From the NCBI GenBank assembly GCA_014218235.1, contig CM024758.1:99733698-99797697 (forward strand): DNA of 64,000 bases, read 5' to 3'. This DNA is from Colocasia esculenta (lineage: Eukaryota > Streptophyta > Magnoliopsida > Alismatales > Araceae). This document shows positions 1 to 10,600 of the stretch, one piece after another. How positions within the stretch are numbered: position 1 is the stretch's first letter; the number at the start of each line of letters is the position of its first letter. The translations under genes were made by a program, and so were the position numbers. The notes under the pieces were generated by a model, which had not been told where the DNA came from, did no database searches, and saw only the letters and a list, made by a program, of their open reading frames with translations.

Positions 1-250
1 CACTGCCTCTCTAGTGTCGACACACTGTCCCAGTTTTACCCAGGAAGTTCTGGGAGACGGATCTAGTGTCGACACTACCCATCTAGTGTCGACACACTGT
101 CCCATGTTTTCCAGAAGGTCTTCTGGAACCTGGCTCTAGTGTCGACACTACTTGAACTAGTGTCGACACTACCTGACCAGTTTGTCATGTTTCTGCTTTG
201 TGTTTGAAGCATAGTGTCGACACCAGCATGGATTGTGTCGACACTACCTT
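1..250. repeat. Cluster of the palindrome GTGTCGACAC
   Basis: About eight copies of the self-complementary decamer GTGTCGACAC (SalI core GTCGAC), or near copies, are spaced irregularly by 15-60 bases. They are mostly framed as CTAGTGTCGACACTAC. The spacers are themselves partly repeated (phrases around 'ctgtccca' and 'ttctgg'). The same cluster recurs in opposite orientation at 26497-26895. Confidence 0.9.
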
Positions 251-1795
251 TACCAGATATTGCATATTTTGGTTCTTTTCATTACATAATGTCTATTAAA
301 TGGCTTAAAAGTGTTTAACCCATTGAAAAATCCTTAATTACATGAATACTATTCTAATTGCTTTCTTAATGATATGATCATACATGAGACTTGTGATTTA
401 CTCTGGTTACCATTCTAGCTTGCTTAAAGTGATAAATTTTATCTTAAAATCTTGTAAACCCATTTGTAGTTAAATGCATTGTCCATTTCATGCCATCATG
501 TTAAGTGTTTTTTCGAGAGTTTGAGACTGACGGATTGTGAATTTACACATGTGCATTTCTACACACTTATACATCTAGGGCGTGCACTTCTTTCTCTTCT
601 TGTTCTCGTGAGTGTGAATTGCCATCTAGACTAAAGCTATTAATGTAAAGATTGAACTAAATTGTAAATCTTATCGTTCAGTTGTCGAATTTATCTCTTG
701 ACTATTGTCCTCATGGAATCATGTTCAACTTATTCTTCTTATCATCATCATGAACATGACATTACACATGCTTACATATTGAAACTCTCATTGGCCATTA
801 TTAATGACTGTGGGTATCTTCATTTGAAATTTTACATGAGATGGCTGACAGGGCACGGAGTGTGTCCAAGGGCTCCAGTCTAGCCCCAATGACGGAGAGT
901 CATAAATATACTGTTAACCATGGGGTATAATGATTACTGGCGTTGCATCTGCGCTGGGAGTACTTTCTTGCTTGTTGAATGTTAGATACATAACCACATA
1001 CACGTGTCCTGGTGTACATTCTTGATGGATCTTTTCTTGGTGTACATTGGTGTCTACGTGCCTGATTAGTGTTACTTGAACGTGCTTGTGCAATCTTGCT
1101 TGCTTGCGTGATATGGCCATCCTGCATTTATTGCAACTAGTGATATCTTGTTTTCTTGAAAACTATTGACATCAAGTGAAATCTTGCGTGCTTGTGCAAA
1201 GTGATCTATTGCTAGTTCTTTCTTGGCATCTTGTTCAAAATCTTATTCTATCTTTTTCACTTCATCGAGCTTGTTTTATACATCATGTTTTAATGAGTTT
1301 TGTTCGTACTTGCATATCGTTCATCGTACTTGCCTAGTTCTAAAATGTTAATCACTTATATCATTGCCCACACATTGAGATATAAATCCTACTGGGCTAG
1401 TTTGCTCATCCCCTACTTTTACCCAATCTAGGTGACTATGAAGTTCAAGAGGAAGAGCAAGTCGAGGATGGGAATGCGTCCGAGTGAAGAGCGTTCCAAA
1501 CATGAGTCTATCTATAGTTAGTTTATTGTGAGTGTTAGAACAATGTAGTAGGAAGTGAGGTATCATGTACTTTTGCTTTAATTGAGTCTTAGTCATGTAT
1601 TAGTTTATCTGAGACAAATATGAGATTTGAATACAATTTATATTGAGTTCAACATTTGGGCCCTATTATGATGTTTGTGTTGATACACATTTAGCGCGTG
1701 CTAACTAGAGGCTTATTTGCCGACTGTCCACGTCTCGGAATATCGACTCGAATTATTCGAACTAATATCCGCTGCGTAATTCTCGGGACGTGACA
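1..1795 (+). mobile_element. Ty3/Gypsy LTR, family A copy 1 (3' part, open at left edge)
   Basis: The sequence from about 800 to 1795 aligns by eye with 9030-10020, and the stretch 1-360 aligns with the reverse complement of the solo LTR at 25109-28002. The shared features are the GTGTCGACAC cluster and the text that follows it. The right end reads ...TCTCGGGACGTGACA, which mirrors the TGTCACGCCCCGA start of that solo LTR, so the LTR ends at 1795. It carries no long ORF. The left end and any internal region lie outside the window. The next five bases, TTATG, would be the target duplication if it jumped into Copia-R, but the other copy is not visible. Sense is inferred to be the + strand. Confidence 0.75.
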
Positions 1796-1848
1796 TTATG
1801 TTTATTTTTCAGTTACATATAGATATATCTGTTACAAATTACACATGC

Positions 1849-3465
1849 CTAGTTCCCTTCTAAGAGACGTAAATCTCTCTTCAGGTAAGGCTTTGTAAAG
1901 ATATATGCTAATTGATTTTGAGTATTTACAAATGAAATATTAATATTACCATTAGCTACATGATCTCTAATAAAATGATATCTAACCTCTATATGTTTCG
2001 TCCTGGAGTGTTCTACTGGATTTTTCGTGAGATTTATTGCACTTGTGTTGTCGCACAGCAACAGGATGGTCTGATGTGCAATCCATAGTCCTCAAGCTGT
2101 TGTTTGATCCATAAAAGTTTAGTGCAACAGCTCCTAGCAGCTACATATTTAGCTTCAGCTGGTTATAGTGCTACTGAATTTGCTTCTTTGAAGACCAGGA
2201 AATCAAGCATCTTGCAAGAAATTGACAACCACCACTGGTGCTTTTTCTATCTACTTTGCATCCAGCATAGTCAGCATCCGAATATCCAATTAAACTAGTT
2301 TCACAAGATTAGGATACCATAGACTTAAGTTATGAGTCTTAGCTAAATATCTAAAGATCCTTTTAACAGATATTAAATGAGATTCTTTAGGATCAGATTG
2401 ATATCTTGCACACATGCATACACTAAATAAAATATCAAGCCTACTAGCTGTTAGATAAAGCAATGAACCAATCATACATCTATAAAGCTTTTGATCAACT
2501 TTCTTACCTTCCTGATCACTGTCTAACCTGGTGGATATGCTCATTGGAGTGGACAGTGGTTTGTCATTTTCAAATCCGAATTTCTTTAACAGTTTCTTGG
2601 TGTGTTTTGCTTGACAGATGTGAGTTCTTTCATTGCTTTGCTTGATTTGTAGTCCAAAGAAATAGTTGAGTTCTCCTATCATGCTCATCTCAAATTCTCC
2701 CTATATGAGTTTTTCAAAGTACTTGCACAAAGATTCATCAGTAGATCCGAAAATAATATCATCTACACAGATTTGCACAAGTAATATATTTTTGGCATTT
2801 GATTTAATAAACAATGTGCTATCTACCTGTCCTCTAATAAAACCATGATTTAGTAAGAATGCACTAAGTCTTTCATACCATGCTCTAGGTGCTTGTTTTA
2901 GACCATATAATGCTTTATGCAATTTGAAAACATGATTTGGAAAATCTGAATCATCAAAACTAGGAGGTTGTTCCACATAGACTCCCTCCTTTATAAAACC
3001 ATTTAAAAATGCTGATTTCGCATCCATTTGAAAAAGTTTTAAATCTAAAGCAGATGCATAAGCAAGTAATATTCGAATGGCCTCTAGTCTAGCTACTGGT
3101 GCATAGGTTAAATCGAAATCTATGCCTTCCTCTTGGGAATAGCCTTGAGTAACCAGTCTAGCCTTGTTTCTAGTGATCACACTAGCTACATCCAATTTGT
3201 TCCTAAACACCCATTTGGTGCCAATCACAGGATGATCTGATGGTCTTGGAACAAGGGACAAAAGCTGATTTCTCCTGAACTGATTAAGTTCATCTTGCAT
3301 GGCTAAAATCCAAGATTCATCAGACAGTGCTTCATTGACTATCTTCGGATCTATTTGGGATACAAATGCTAAATAATCACATGGAATAGTATTACCTCTA
3401 GTTCTTACCCAACTGATGGATCTCCAATGATATTGTCTATTGGGTGATCCTTTTTGTACCTCCAT
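1849..3465 (-). pseudogene. Copia-R pol: reverse transcriptase and RNase H (broken)
   Basis: This is the C-terminal half of a Copia polyprotein, which copies element RNA into DNA and removes the RNA strand. The RT block (3465-2701) shows the family phrases WVFRNK, QGYSQEEGIDF, FLNGF and YGLKQAPRAWYERL. The catalytic YVDD is changed to CVDD. The second block (2688-2290) holds LNYFFGLQIKQ and GSLLYLTASR. RNase H (about 2290-1849) is shifted between frames, but the phrases for the nickel-sized motifs DADYAGCK and SRTKHIEVRYHF can still be read, and it ends with an FTKP-type tail. At least two stops or shifts separate the blocks. The product cannot be functional as it stands. Confidence 0.85.
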
Positions 3466-3604
3466 TCCTTAGGAAGATCATCATGAATGATATCTTTCTG
3501 TTGCAGTTCTTCCAAGGGTGGATCTTCACCATCTTTGATGGTTGTTTCTTTCAGCTTCTTGGATAGGTTTTCTACATCTTCATCATCACTACCAATATCC
3601 TTCC

Positions 3605-4657
3605 TCAGAGAAAGTTTGACTCAAAAAAAATAACATGCACAGTTTGTTCAATTAATAAACTTCTTTTATAAAAAACTCTATAGCCTTTAGGTTTAGAACT
3701 GTACCCCATAAAAATACCTTCATCAGATTTGGGATCCAACTTACCAATGTCTCTCTTACCATTGGTTTTAATGAAGCAAGGACATCCAAAAGTTCTGAGA
3801 TGGCTGATCTTGGGTTTCCTTTGCTTGTATAGTTCGTATGCAGTCTTCTTCAGAATTGGTCTGATCATGACTCTATTTATGATGTAGCAAGCTGCGTTTA
3901 TGGCTTCTGCCCAAAAAATATATTTGAAGGTTGTACTCAGATAGTATTGTTCTAGCCATATCCAAAAGAGTTCTATTTTTCCTCTCAGCTACTCCATTTT
4001 GTTGTGGTGTTCTTGGTGCTGAGAAATTATGTTCAATCCCCAGATCATCACAAAATTCTGCAATCCTGTCATTCTGAAACTCTCCTCCATGATCTGATTG
4101 GATACTGATGATGTTGTACTTCTTATCTTTCTGAACAAGTTTACTAAACTTCACAAAACTCTCAAATGTGTCATCTTTATGCTCAAGAAATGATACCCAT
4201 GTAAATCTGGAATAAAATCTCGAATAATCATCCACTATAACAAATCCAAAATTCTTTCCTCCCAAGCTAGTTGATCTCATTGGTCTAAATAGATCCATAT
4301 GAAGCAGTTCTAGTGGTTTGGAGGTGGTGACTATTGTCTCGGATTTGAAAGATGATCTTGCATGCTTTCCTTTTGCACACGGTTCACAGATGTTGTCTAG
4401 CCTTGAGTTATCTTCGGTAGGCCTTCCATTAGATCATGTTTGATGAGTTTCTTATTCCATCCAAGCTGCAGTGACCTAACCTTCTGTGCCATAGTTCAGC
4501 ATTCTGTTCTTTACTTGTTGCTAGACAAATATCTTGTTCCTACAACTCTTCTAGATGCAGTACATATAAGTTCTTTTCTCTGCTGGCTTCAAAGATAGTT
4601 GCACCATCCTTGATGATCAAACACTTAGATTCCTGAAACTTGATCTGGTGACCCTTG
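3605..4657 (-). pseudogene. Copia-R integrase (broken)
   Basis: This is the integrase part of the Copia polyprotein, which inserts the cDNA. The core (4298-3873) has VDDYSRF, SIQSDHGGEF, HNFSAPRTPQQNGVAERKNRT and LLDMA, giving the D-D-E catalytic pattern. The following block (3868-3605) carries the usual RPILKKTAYELYKQRKP, HLRTFGCPCF and MGYSSKPKGYRVF phrases. The region 4657-4300 still matches the GAG_pre-integrase and HHCC zinc part in shifted frames (HKLI/ISQLC- and VCKRKACKIIFQ-like readings). Frameshifts near 4300 and 3870 interrupt it. Compare the better preserved copy at 54800-55908. Confidence 0.8.
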
Positions 4658-4963
4658 TTACACAGCTGACTTATGCTGATTAGAATGTGCTTTGAGTCCT
4701 TTGACGCATAGAACATCTTCTATCGGGATTCTATCTTGGCTTCCAATGGATCTGCAACCAATTACTGACCCTTTTCCATTATCACCATAGGTTATTGTAC
4801 CTTCTTCATCTTTGATGTGCGAGAACAGTTTTTTGTTACCTGTCATATACCTTGAGCACCCGCTGTCCAAGTACCACTTTGATGCTTTAAGGCTTCCCTG
4901 CAATAAATAAATGAGATTTAAGTAACCTAGTTCTTTTGGGTCCTGGTTTGTTAGCTTCTTCAT
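4658..4963 (-). pseudogene. Copia-R aspartic protease
   Basis: This is the retropepsin-like protease that cuts the polyprotein. The motif KWYLDSGCSRYMTG (Asp at about residue 34 of the open block) is the Copia form of the D-S/T-G active site. It is followed by YGDNGKGSVIGCRSIG and IEDVLCVKGL, exactly as in Copia-F at 54424 onwards. The frame is lost after about 4690, where LKHNLISISQLC-type sequence would be expected. Confidence 0.85.
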
Positions 4964-6695
4964 AGTTTCTTTTCGGAATCCATTTTAAGTGTTTGGTTGT
5001 ACAGGTTATTTTACTGTGTCCTAATTTATTACAATGAGTACAACAAGGGATATTATTTGTTATCCTATTTGGTTTATGGTTCTTATTGTTATTTGATTTA
5101 TAGTTAGGATTTTTTTCAGCTATGAATTTTGGTGTTGGATAGATTTTAGGATGAATGACACTTTCCTCATTATCTGGTGGAGTATATCCTAAGCCATATT
5201 TCTTCCTACCTGATCTTCTTGCTCCTTTTAATATTAAGGAAGATTTTCCATTTGTGAATTTTTCAATTGTAGCTTTTAAATATTCATTATCTTTTGTTAG
5301 TGTGTTAATTTCACTTTTAAGTTTGCTTGTGGTTTCCTGATTTTCTTAGTTTGATATATTTTCATTTTTATTTTTTATATCTTTGCATAGCAGTTCATAT
5401 CTTCCTTTCAGTTCAGAAATTTATTTGTCTAATTATTCAGTTTTAGACTTTAGATATGAGTTTGTTATTTCAAGACATGCATAATTTTTCTTAGCTGTTT
5501 CTAAAAGTTTACAGACGTCTTTATATTTACTATATAGTTCATTAAAAGCATCTTCTAAACTATCTGAATCTGATTCATTGTAAGATGTAAAGAATGAGTC
5601 AGAAGTTACCTTATCATCAATATTTGCCATGAAGGCCAGGTTGGCCTTTTCTTCTTCTTCTTCACTGGAGCTAGACTCACTGTCTGAGTCACTCTCATTG
5701 TTCCATGCAGCAGCCATGGCTTTCTTCTTGTATCTCTTGAATTTCTTCATGTTATCCTTCTTCTTGAACTCTGTCTACTTTAATTTTGGACACTCAGCCT
5801 TGATGTGTCCAGGCTTCTTGCACTCGTAGCATATTGGTTCAGATCTCTTGACTTCTTTGCCTTCTGATCTTTTGAAGTCTCTACCCTTCTTGAAATACCT
5901 TCTTCTTGACTGGTATTTCTTCCTAGCTAGTATGCATTGGAATTTTCTGGAGAGGAAAGCTTCTTCATCTTCACTGCTCTCATTACTTTTATCACTTTCA
6001 GATTCGCCATCAGAAGTGTCTTCTGTGGCCTTGAGAGCATTGTTGTGCTTCTTCTTGCTGGAAGATTCTCCCAACCTTTTCATATTTATCTCATGAGCCA
6101 TCAAAGACTTATTGAGTTTTTCAAGTGACATTCTCCTAAGATCGTTAGCTTCTTCTATTGCTATTACCTTTGGAGTCCAAGAAGTTGGTAGAGACCTTAG
6201 TATTGTTCTTACCATATCTCTGGTCTCATAGGTTTTTCCAAGCCCAGCCAGACCATTGGTGATGTCTGTGAATCGACTGTACATTTGGGAGGTGGACTCT
6301 CCAGACTGCATTTGAAATCTCTCATATTGAGCTACCAAGATATATATTCTTGTTTCCTTTACCTTGTCCGTTCCTTCATGTGTGAGCCTCAGCTTCTCCC
6401 ACATCTCTTTAGCTGACTTGTAGGCTGATATCCTGTTGATATCTTTCTTACTCAACGAACAACACAGTATGCTTTTAGCTTTGCTGTTTTGGGATAGTTT
6501 CTTCTTGTCTTCATCTGTCCATTTGTCTTTACTGTTGGTTACCTTGAGATCTCCTTCTTCGATAATTGTCCAAAGCTGGAAGTCGATACATTGAAGGAAG
6601 AATTCCATTCTTGTCTTCTAGTAGTTGTAGTCTTCACCATCGAATAGAGGAGGTCTGTTGACTGACTATCCTTCTGCATAACCTTGAGCTGCCAT
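4964..6695 (-). pseudogene. Copia-R gag with two zinc knuckles (broken)
   Basis: This is the nucleocapsid protein. I place its start at the ATG on the reverse strand at 6695, just inside the primer site, because the text following it matches the start of Copia-F gag (FDGEDY). Two in-frame stops precede the long open block that begins at 6608. That block (6608-5775, 277 residues) has the Copia gag core (EMWEKLRLTHEGTD, SQMYSRFTDI, TSWTPKVIAIEEA) and a zinc knuckle CYECKKPGHIKAEC. A Ser/Glu-rich acidic tail follows (5750-5433). A second knuckle of form C-x2-C-x4-H-x4-C lies near 5045-4995. Two knuckles around an acidic linker is a Sirevirus trait that Copia-F shares. Confidence 0.85.
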
Positions 6696-6742
6696 TTGTC
6701 TTTGCTCTTCAGATCATGAGATCTTCTTACTAGAAGAGACTT

Positions 6743-6755
6743 GGCTCTGATACCA
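6743..6755 (-). promoter_or_regulatory. Copia-R primer binding site (initiator tRNA-Met)
   Basis: Read on the reverse strand this is TGGTATCAGAGCC, complementary to the 3' end of plant initiator tRNA-Met. It lies two bases inside the LTR end at 6758. The same site and spacing occur in Copia-F. Confidence 0.95.
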
Positions 6756-6781
6756 CTTGTTGCCCAGATAGCAAGCCCAGA

Positions 6782-6794
6782 GGGGGGGGGGGGG
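6782..6794. repeat. Homopolymer G13 next to the Copia-R LTR end
   Basis: Thirteen consecutive G lie about 25 bases inside the LTR end. The corresponding spot in the other Copia LTRs is a shorter G/C run: 21257-21262, 52548-52557 and 62002-62010. Confidence 0.9.
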
Positions 6795-7446
6795 TAAATG
6801 GATTGCTAAAAATTCTTTTGGAATAATTTCTGTAAATAAAATGCTTGACAGAGAACACTAAGTTCGATAGTTAGAGTTAGTGTTAAATAAAGACAAAGAG
6901 AGCAAACACACAGACAATAGGAAATTTTATCCTAGTTCGGATCTCCTATCACAAGGAGTCCTACGTCCAGTCCCCAAGCAACACCTTGGGATTACACTAA
7001 GCAAGGGTACAGTCCCACTTAATGACACTTACACATCCAGCAGCAGCTGGCCTTCTCTTCTCTACTCGAAGAGGAACTAAAGCACATGATGCAACAGGTC
7101 TTCCTTCTTGCCGAAGGGAACAACCACCCACTAAAGCAGGTCTTCTCTTCACACCCGAAGAGGAACACTCAAAGAAAATAAGTAAGAGGTGGATAGCCCC
7201 TAGACCAAGCCAATACAAACTGCTTGATCTGAGGCAATGTCTGAGAGACAAAGAATATCAACAAAGAACTCTCTCGCAGATCTACTCAGGCTCTCAAAGG
7301 CTAAGCAATTTTCTGTGGAGAGTTAGAAGTCACACAGGGTTTGAATGGATGAGCGAGCTCTTCTTTTCTTCTAAGATATTCAGAATGCAAGCTTGAAAAG
7401 TTCTCAGGAAAGAAAAAAAAATCCTCTTGCATGGAGTCACCAGTCT

Positions 7447-7456
7447 TCTATTTATC
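7447..7456 (-). promoter_or_regulatory. Putative TATA box of the Copia-R LTR
   Basis: On the reverse strand this reads GATAAATAGA. It sits between the TCGATGT array (upstream in element sense) and the G-tract (downstream), the same relative place as the TATA boxes of Copia-F and the solo Sirevirus LTR. This is assigned by position and base composition only. Confidence 0.45.
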
Positions 7457-8039
7457 TTCTTTGAAATAATTTTACCGTTGAAGTATCCGTTGTCTCACAT
7501 CTTCATGCACGTTGGAGTGAATGGTCTGAAGTGTGGAGCAAGAAAACTTGTAGCCATTAATGTTGGGGAAGACATTCACACACAAAGGAAGATTGTTTGA
7601 AGCTTCTGTCAGGTTGACAGGTCCATCTTTGCAACGTGCGTTTCTACCGGAAACCCTGCGCACAATAAATGCTGACACATAGACAACTTATCTTTGTCTA
7701 AACTGTTAGTCAACATTAGTAGTCGTGCTATATGAAGATACACCAAAAGAAAATGTCATTCTGTCATCACATAAAGCGTGACTTTATGTGACACATGAGA
7801 TAAGAAAAGATATATCGCGCAGAGATTTGTTCCATCATAATAAATGTTGAAGACTATAGGATACAACATGATACACGGGATGATTTGAAATCCACAGAGA
7901 TTTGAAAATGTATTTGAATATCGTGTGGAATGAATCTCAAGAAGGTTTGAAATGAATTTAAATAAGAATATTTAATAGTTGTCTAAAATATAATCGTTAA
8001 TAGAGAGTTGATGTATTTAGACAGTCTGTGTACTGAGAG

Positions 8040-8845
8040 AGTCGATGTTGATATCAAATCGATGATATAATCATAAATCATGTGAGAATGTAATCGATGT
8101 AGAAACCAAGTCAATGTGAACATAATCCATATCTGAATGCAATGAAATCGATGTTCTGTACAAAGTCGTTGTTGAACAGAAGTCGTTGTTGTACTGAAAT
8201 CGATGTGCAGATGAAATCATTGTTTGAAACGAAGTCGTTGTTCAGGTAAAGTCGTTGTTTCACATGAAGTCGTTGTTCTATATGAAGTCGATGTTATACT
8301 AAAATCATTGTTTAAGTGAATCATTGTAGATATGAAGTTGTTGTTCAACCGAAATCGATGTTCAAGTGAAATGAAGTCGATGTAACAACCAAATCGATGT
8401 TTAAGTAAGGCGAAATCGTTGTAGCAACGAAATCGATGTTTAAGTGAGACGAAGTCGATGTAGCAACGAAATCGATGTTTAGGTAAAACGAAGTCGATGT
8501 AGCAACCAAATCAATGTTTAAGTAAGGAGAAATCGTTGTAGCAACGAAATCGATGTTCTTACTATGAAGTCGTTGTAAGACCGAAATCGTTGTTTTACTT
8601 ATGAAGTTGATGTAGCAACCAAATCTATGTTTAAGTAAGGCAAATCGTTGTAGCAACGAAATCGATGTTCTAACTATGAAGTCATTGTAAGACCGAAATC
8701 GTTGTTTTACTTATGAAGTCGATGCTAGAATGAAATCGATGTTTTACTAAGGGAGTCGTTGTTTAAGTGAAACCGATGTAGAACCGAAATCGATGTTCTA
8801 CTAAGGAAATCGTTGTGAGCTATTATATGGAAGTCGATGTATACT
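8040..8845. repeat. Array of TCGATGT / TCGTTGT words in the Copia-R U3
   Basis: About 800 bases consist of several dozen near copies of a unit such as GAAATCGATGTT or GAAGTCGTTGTA, every 15-25 bases. Longer higher-order units of about 60-75 bases are repeated between about 8370 and 8760. ATCGAT is self-complementary. Unit length and spacing vary throughout. Confidence 0.9.
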
Positions 8846-9029
8846 TAGACAAAATATATGCAATAAGCTTCAAATGACAGTGAGTGTAGATAACTTACAG
8901 ATTTTGTTTGAATTACTACCTGTGGATAAACTTCAGAAAATGTTGTTAGATAATACTTTTCAGGGTTTTGTTAATCACCAAAAATACATATAATTAATAA
9001 TAAATTATATAGAGATGGACTGGTCATCA

Positions 9030-10020
9030 GCCATGAATGACTGTGGGTATCTACATTTGAAATTAAGTGAGATGCGAATCGGGCACGACGAGTGTTCAAG
9101 GGCTCCAGTCTAGTCCCAATGACAGAGAGTCATAAATATACTGTTAACCATGGGGTATAATGATTACTGGCGTTGCGTCTGCGCTGGGAGTACTTCCGTG
9201 TTGAATGCTAGATACAATAACCACATACATGGGTCCTATTGTGCATTTCAAGGTGGAACTTTCCTTGGTGCACATTAGTGTCTTCGTGCCTGATTACTGT
9301 TACATGTTAAAAGTTCTTGCTCGTGCGTGCTTACTTGCTTGCTAGTGAAATGGCCAATCTTGTTACATGCTATCTTGTTCTTGCTCGTTACCATCTTGCT
9401 AGATCATTGTTCACTATATCTTGAGATATTGAATACAAGTTTCTTGCTAGAATATTGATCTTTACATCTCTTGATCTCACAATCTTACATGATACACTGC
9501 ACACGTGTTACTACCGTCGTTTTAATTGCATTGTACATATCATGTTCATACCCTCTAGTTTTTAAATTGTTAAATACATATATCATTGCTGGAAGATGTA
9601 AATTCTACTGGGCAAGTGTGCTCATTACCTACTTTCCAACCTTTCAGGTGAACAAGATACTGACGACGTAGAGAACCAAGACTATACTGGGGATGAACAA
9701 GAGTGAAGAGTGCTCTCTAGCCTTAGTATTGTAGTCTCGTTATCATAGTAGTATAGTTTGAGAGAAAAAAAATAATGTAGTAGGTGTGAGAATAGTGAGA
9801 TTAGTATGTAATTTTCTCCTTTTATTAAGTCATAGGTTTTAGCTCGATTTGAGTCGAAATATGTACTAGTTCTTATTTGAAATGAAATAAAGAGTTTGAG
9901 TTTTATTATGAGCACAATTAGTTGTGTTATGTGTGATTGCTCGCTAGAAGCTTATTTGCCGACTGTTCACGTCACAACGCTCAAATGAAATTCTTCCACT
10001 GCCATGCTTGGGATGTGACA
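9030..10020 (+). mobile_element. Ty3/Gypsy LTR, family A copy 2 (3' part)
   Basis: It aligns by eye with about 800-1795. Shared phrases include GGGCTCCAGTCTAG, GACAGAGAGTCATAAATATAC, CATGGGGTATAATGATTACT and CTTATTTGCCGACTGT. The right end is ...TTGGGATGTGACA at 10020. A possible polyadenylation signal AATAAA lies near 9888 on the + strand. Its left part was displaced by the Copia-R insertion and should lie beyond the left edge of the window. Confidence 0.7.
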
Positions 10021-10600
10021 AGAGTGGTGACGGGGATCGTCGTCTCAGGTAGAAGGAGTATGAGAATTGCGGTTAGAGGGAGCGAAGGAGGGAAGATGCT
10101 GATTGTAGTCCGAAGAAGGAGAAGGGGAAGACGGGGATCGCCGTCTGATGAAGGAGAAGGGAAAGACAAGGATCGCCGTCCGATGAAGGAGAAGGAGATT
10201 TTTTTTTTTTGGTAAATAAAGAAAGCAAAGCTAACCTATGAATAAAGACAAACTAACCTACATTTAAAGGCATCGGGAGAAGGAGAAAGCCGTGCCATTG
10301 AAAGAGAGAACAAAGTGGGGAGAGGGAATGGTTAATGCTTCGAGAGCGTCAGACAAGAGTTGGAGGATAAGAGGAGGTGAACGAGGAATGAATGAGAATT
10401 TAGACACAAAAAATTGAAAATATGGAATGTTTGGGAGGCCAGAAATACCTTGGTCAGAGCTCATGTATAGATTTGTTGTTTTCATATAGTAGATCAGATT
10501 CTCCAATGTCTTCACCGTCCCCAAGCAACTGTCGCTTAGAGGTGATTGCTGATGGGGGGCTCCACTAATTCTGCCACTGCTGGGGGCCAAGTGAGATCGC
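10021..10600. other. Unassigned stretch with GGGGATCGCCGTC repeats and a T12 run
   Basis: The first 180 bases hold three or four degenerate copies of a purine-rich unit (GGAGAAGG... with GGGGATCGCCGTC). A run of T at 10200-10211 follows. Read on the reverse strand, a weak open stretch (10608-10264) precedes this run, which then looks like a poly(A) tail. A retroposed fragment is therefore possible, but I recognise no protein family and no target duplication. The rest may be decayed Tat-2 pol. Confidence 0.3.

Larger units (their letters stand above)
1796..9029 (-). mobile_element. Copia-R: Ty1/Copia retrotransposon, Sirevirus type, missing its left part
   Basis: On the reverse strand the order is 5' LTR (9029-6758), primer site, gag with two zinc knuckles, aspartic protease, integrase, reverse transcriptase and RNase H, which is the Copia order. 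Sequence similarity to Copia-F, the acidic Ser/Glu-rich gag tail and the second CCHC motif fit the Sirevirus (SIRE/Maximus) lineage. At 1796 the element is cut by the family A LTR just after the pol stop, so any env-like ORF and the 3' LTR should lie to the left of the window. All coding parts contain stops or frameshifts, so this is an old copy. Confidence 0.85.
6758..9029 (-). mobile_element. Copia-R 5' LTR
   Basis: The LTR runs from TGTTGCCCAG at 6758, next to the primer site, to ...CTGGTCATCA at 9029. Reading inwards the two ends give TGTTGCCCAG and TGATGACCAG, an imperfect terminal inverted repeat with TG...CA ends. At 9030 the sequence becomes recognisable family A LTR, so 9030-9034 (GCCAT) is the predicted target duplication; its partner lies outside the window. 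The LTR carries a G-tract near the end, a TATA box on the reverse strand near 7447-7456, and a large TCGATGT array in its U3 part. It has no real gene. Confidence 0.75.

Noticed and set aside
6743..6755. tRNA gene (initiator Met)
   Set aside because: Only the 13-base complement of the tRNA 3' end is present, next to an LTR. It is a primer site.
7022..7396. Forward ORF of 124 codons
   Set aside because: It lies in the antisense of the Copia-R LTR R-U5 part, in the region equivalent to non-coding text of other Copia LTRs.
8040..8845. CRISPR-like appearance of the TCGATGT array
   Set aside because: Unit and spacer lengths vary, spacers are themselves repeats, there is no cas context and the DNA is nuclear plant DNA. 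It is a satellite-like LTR array.
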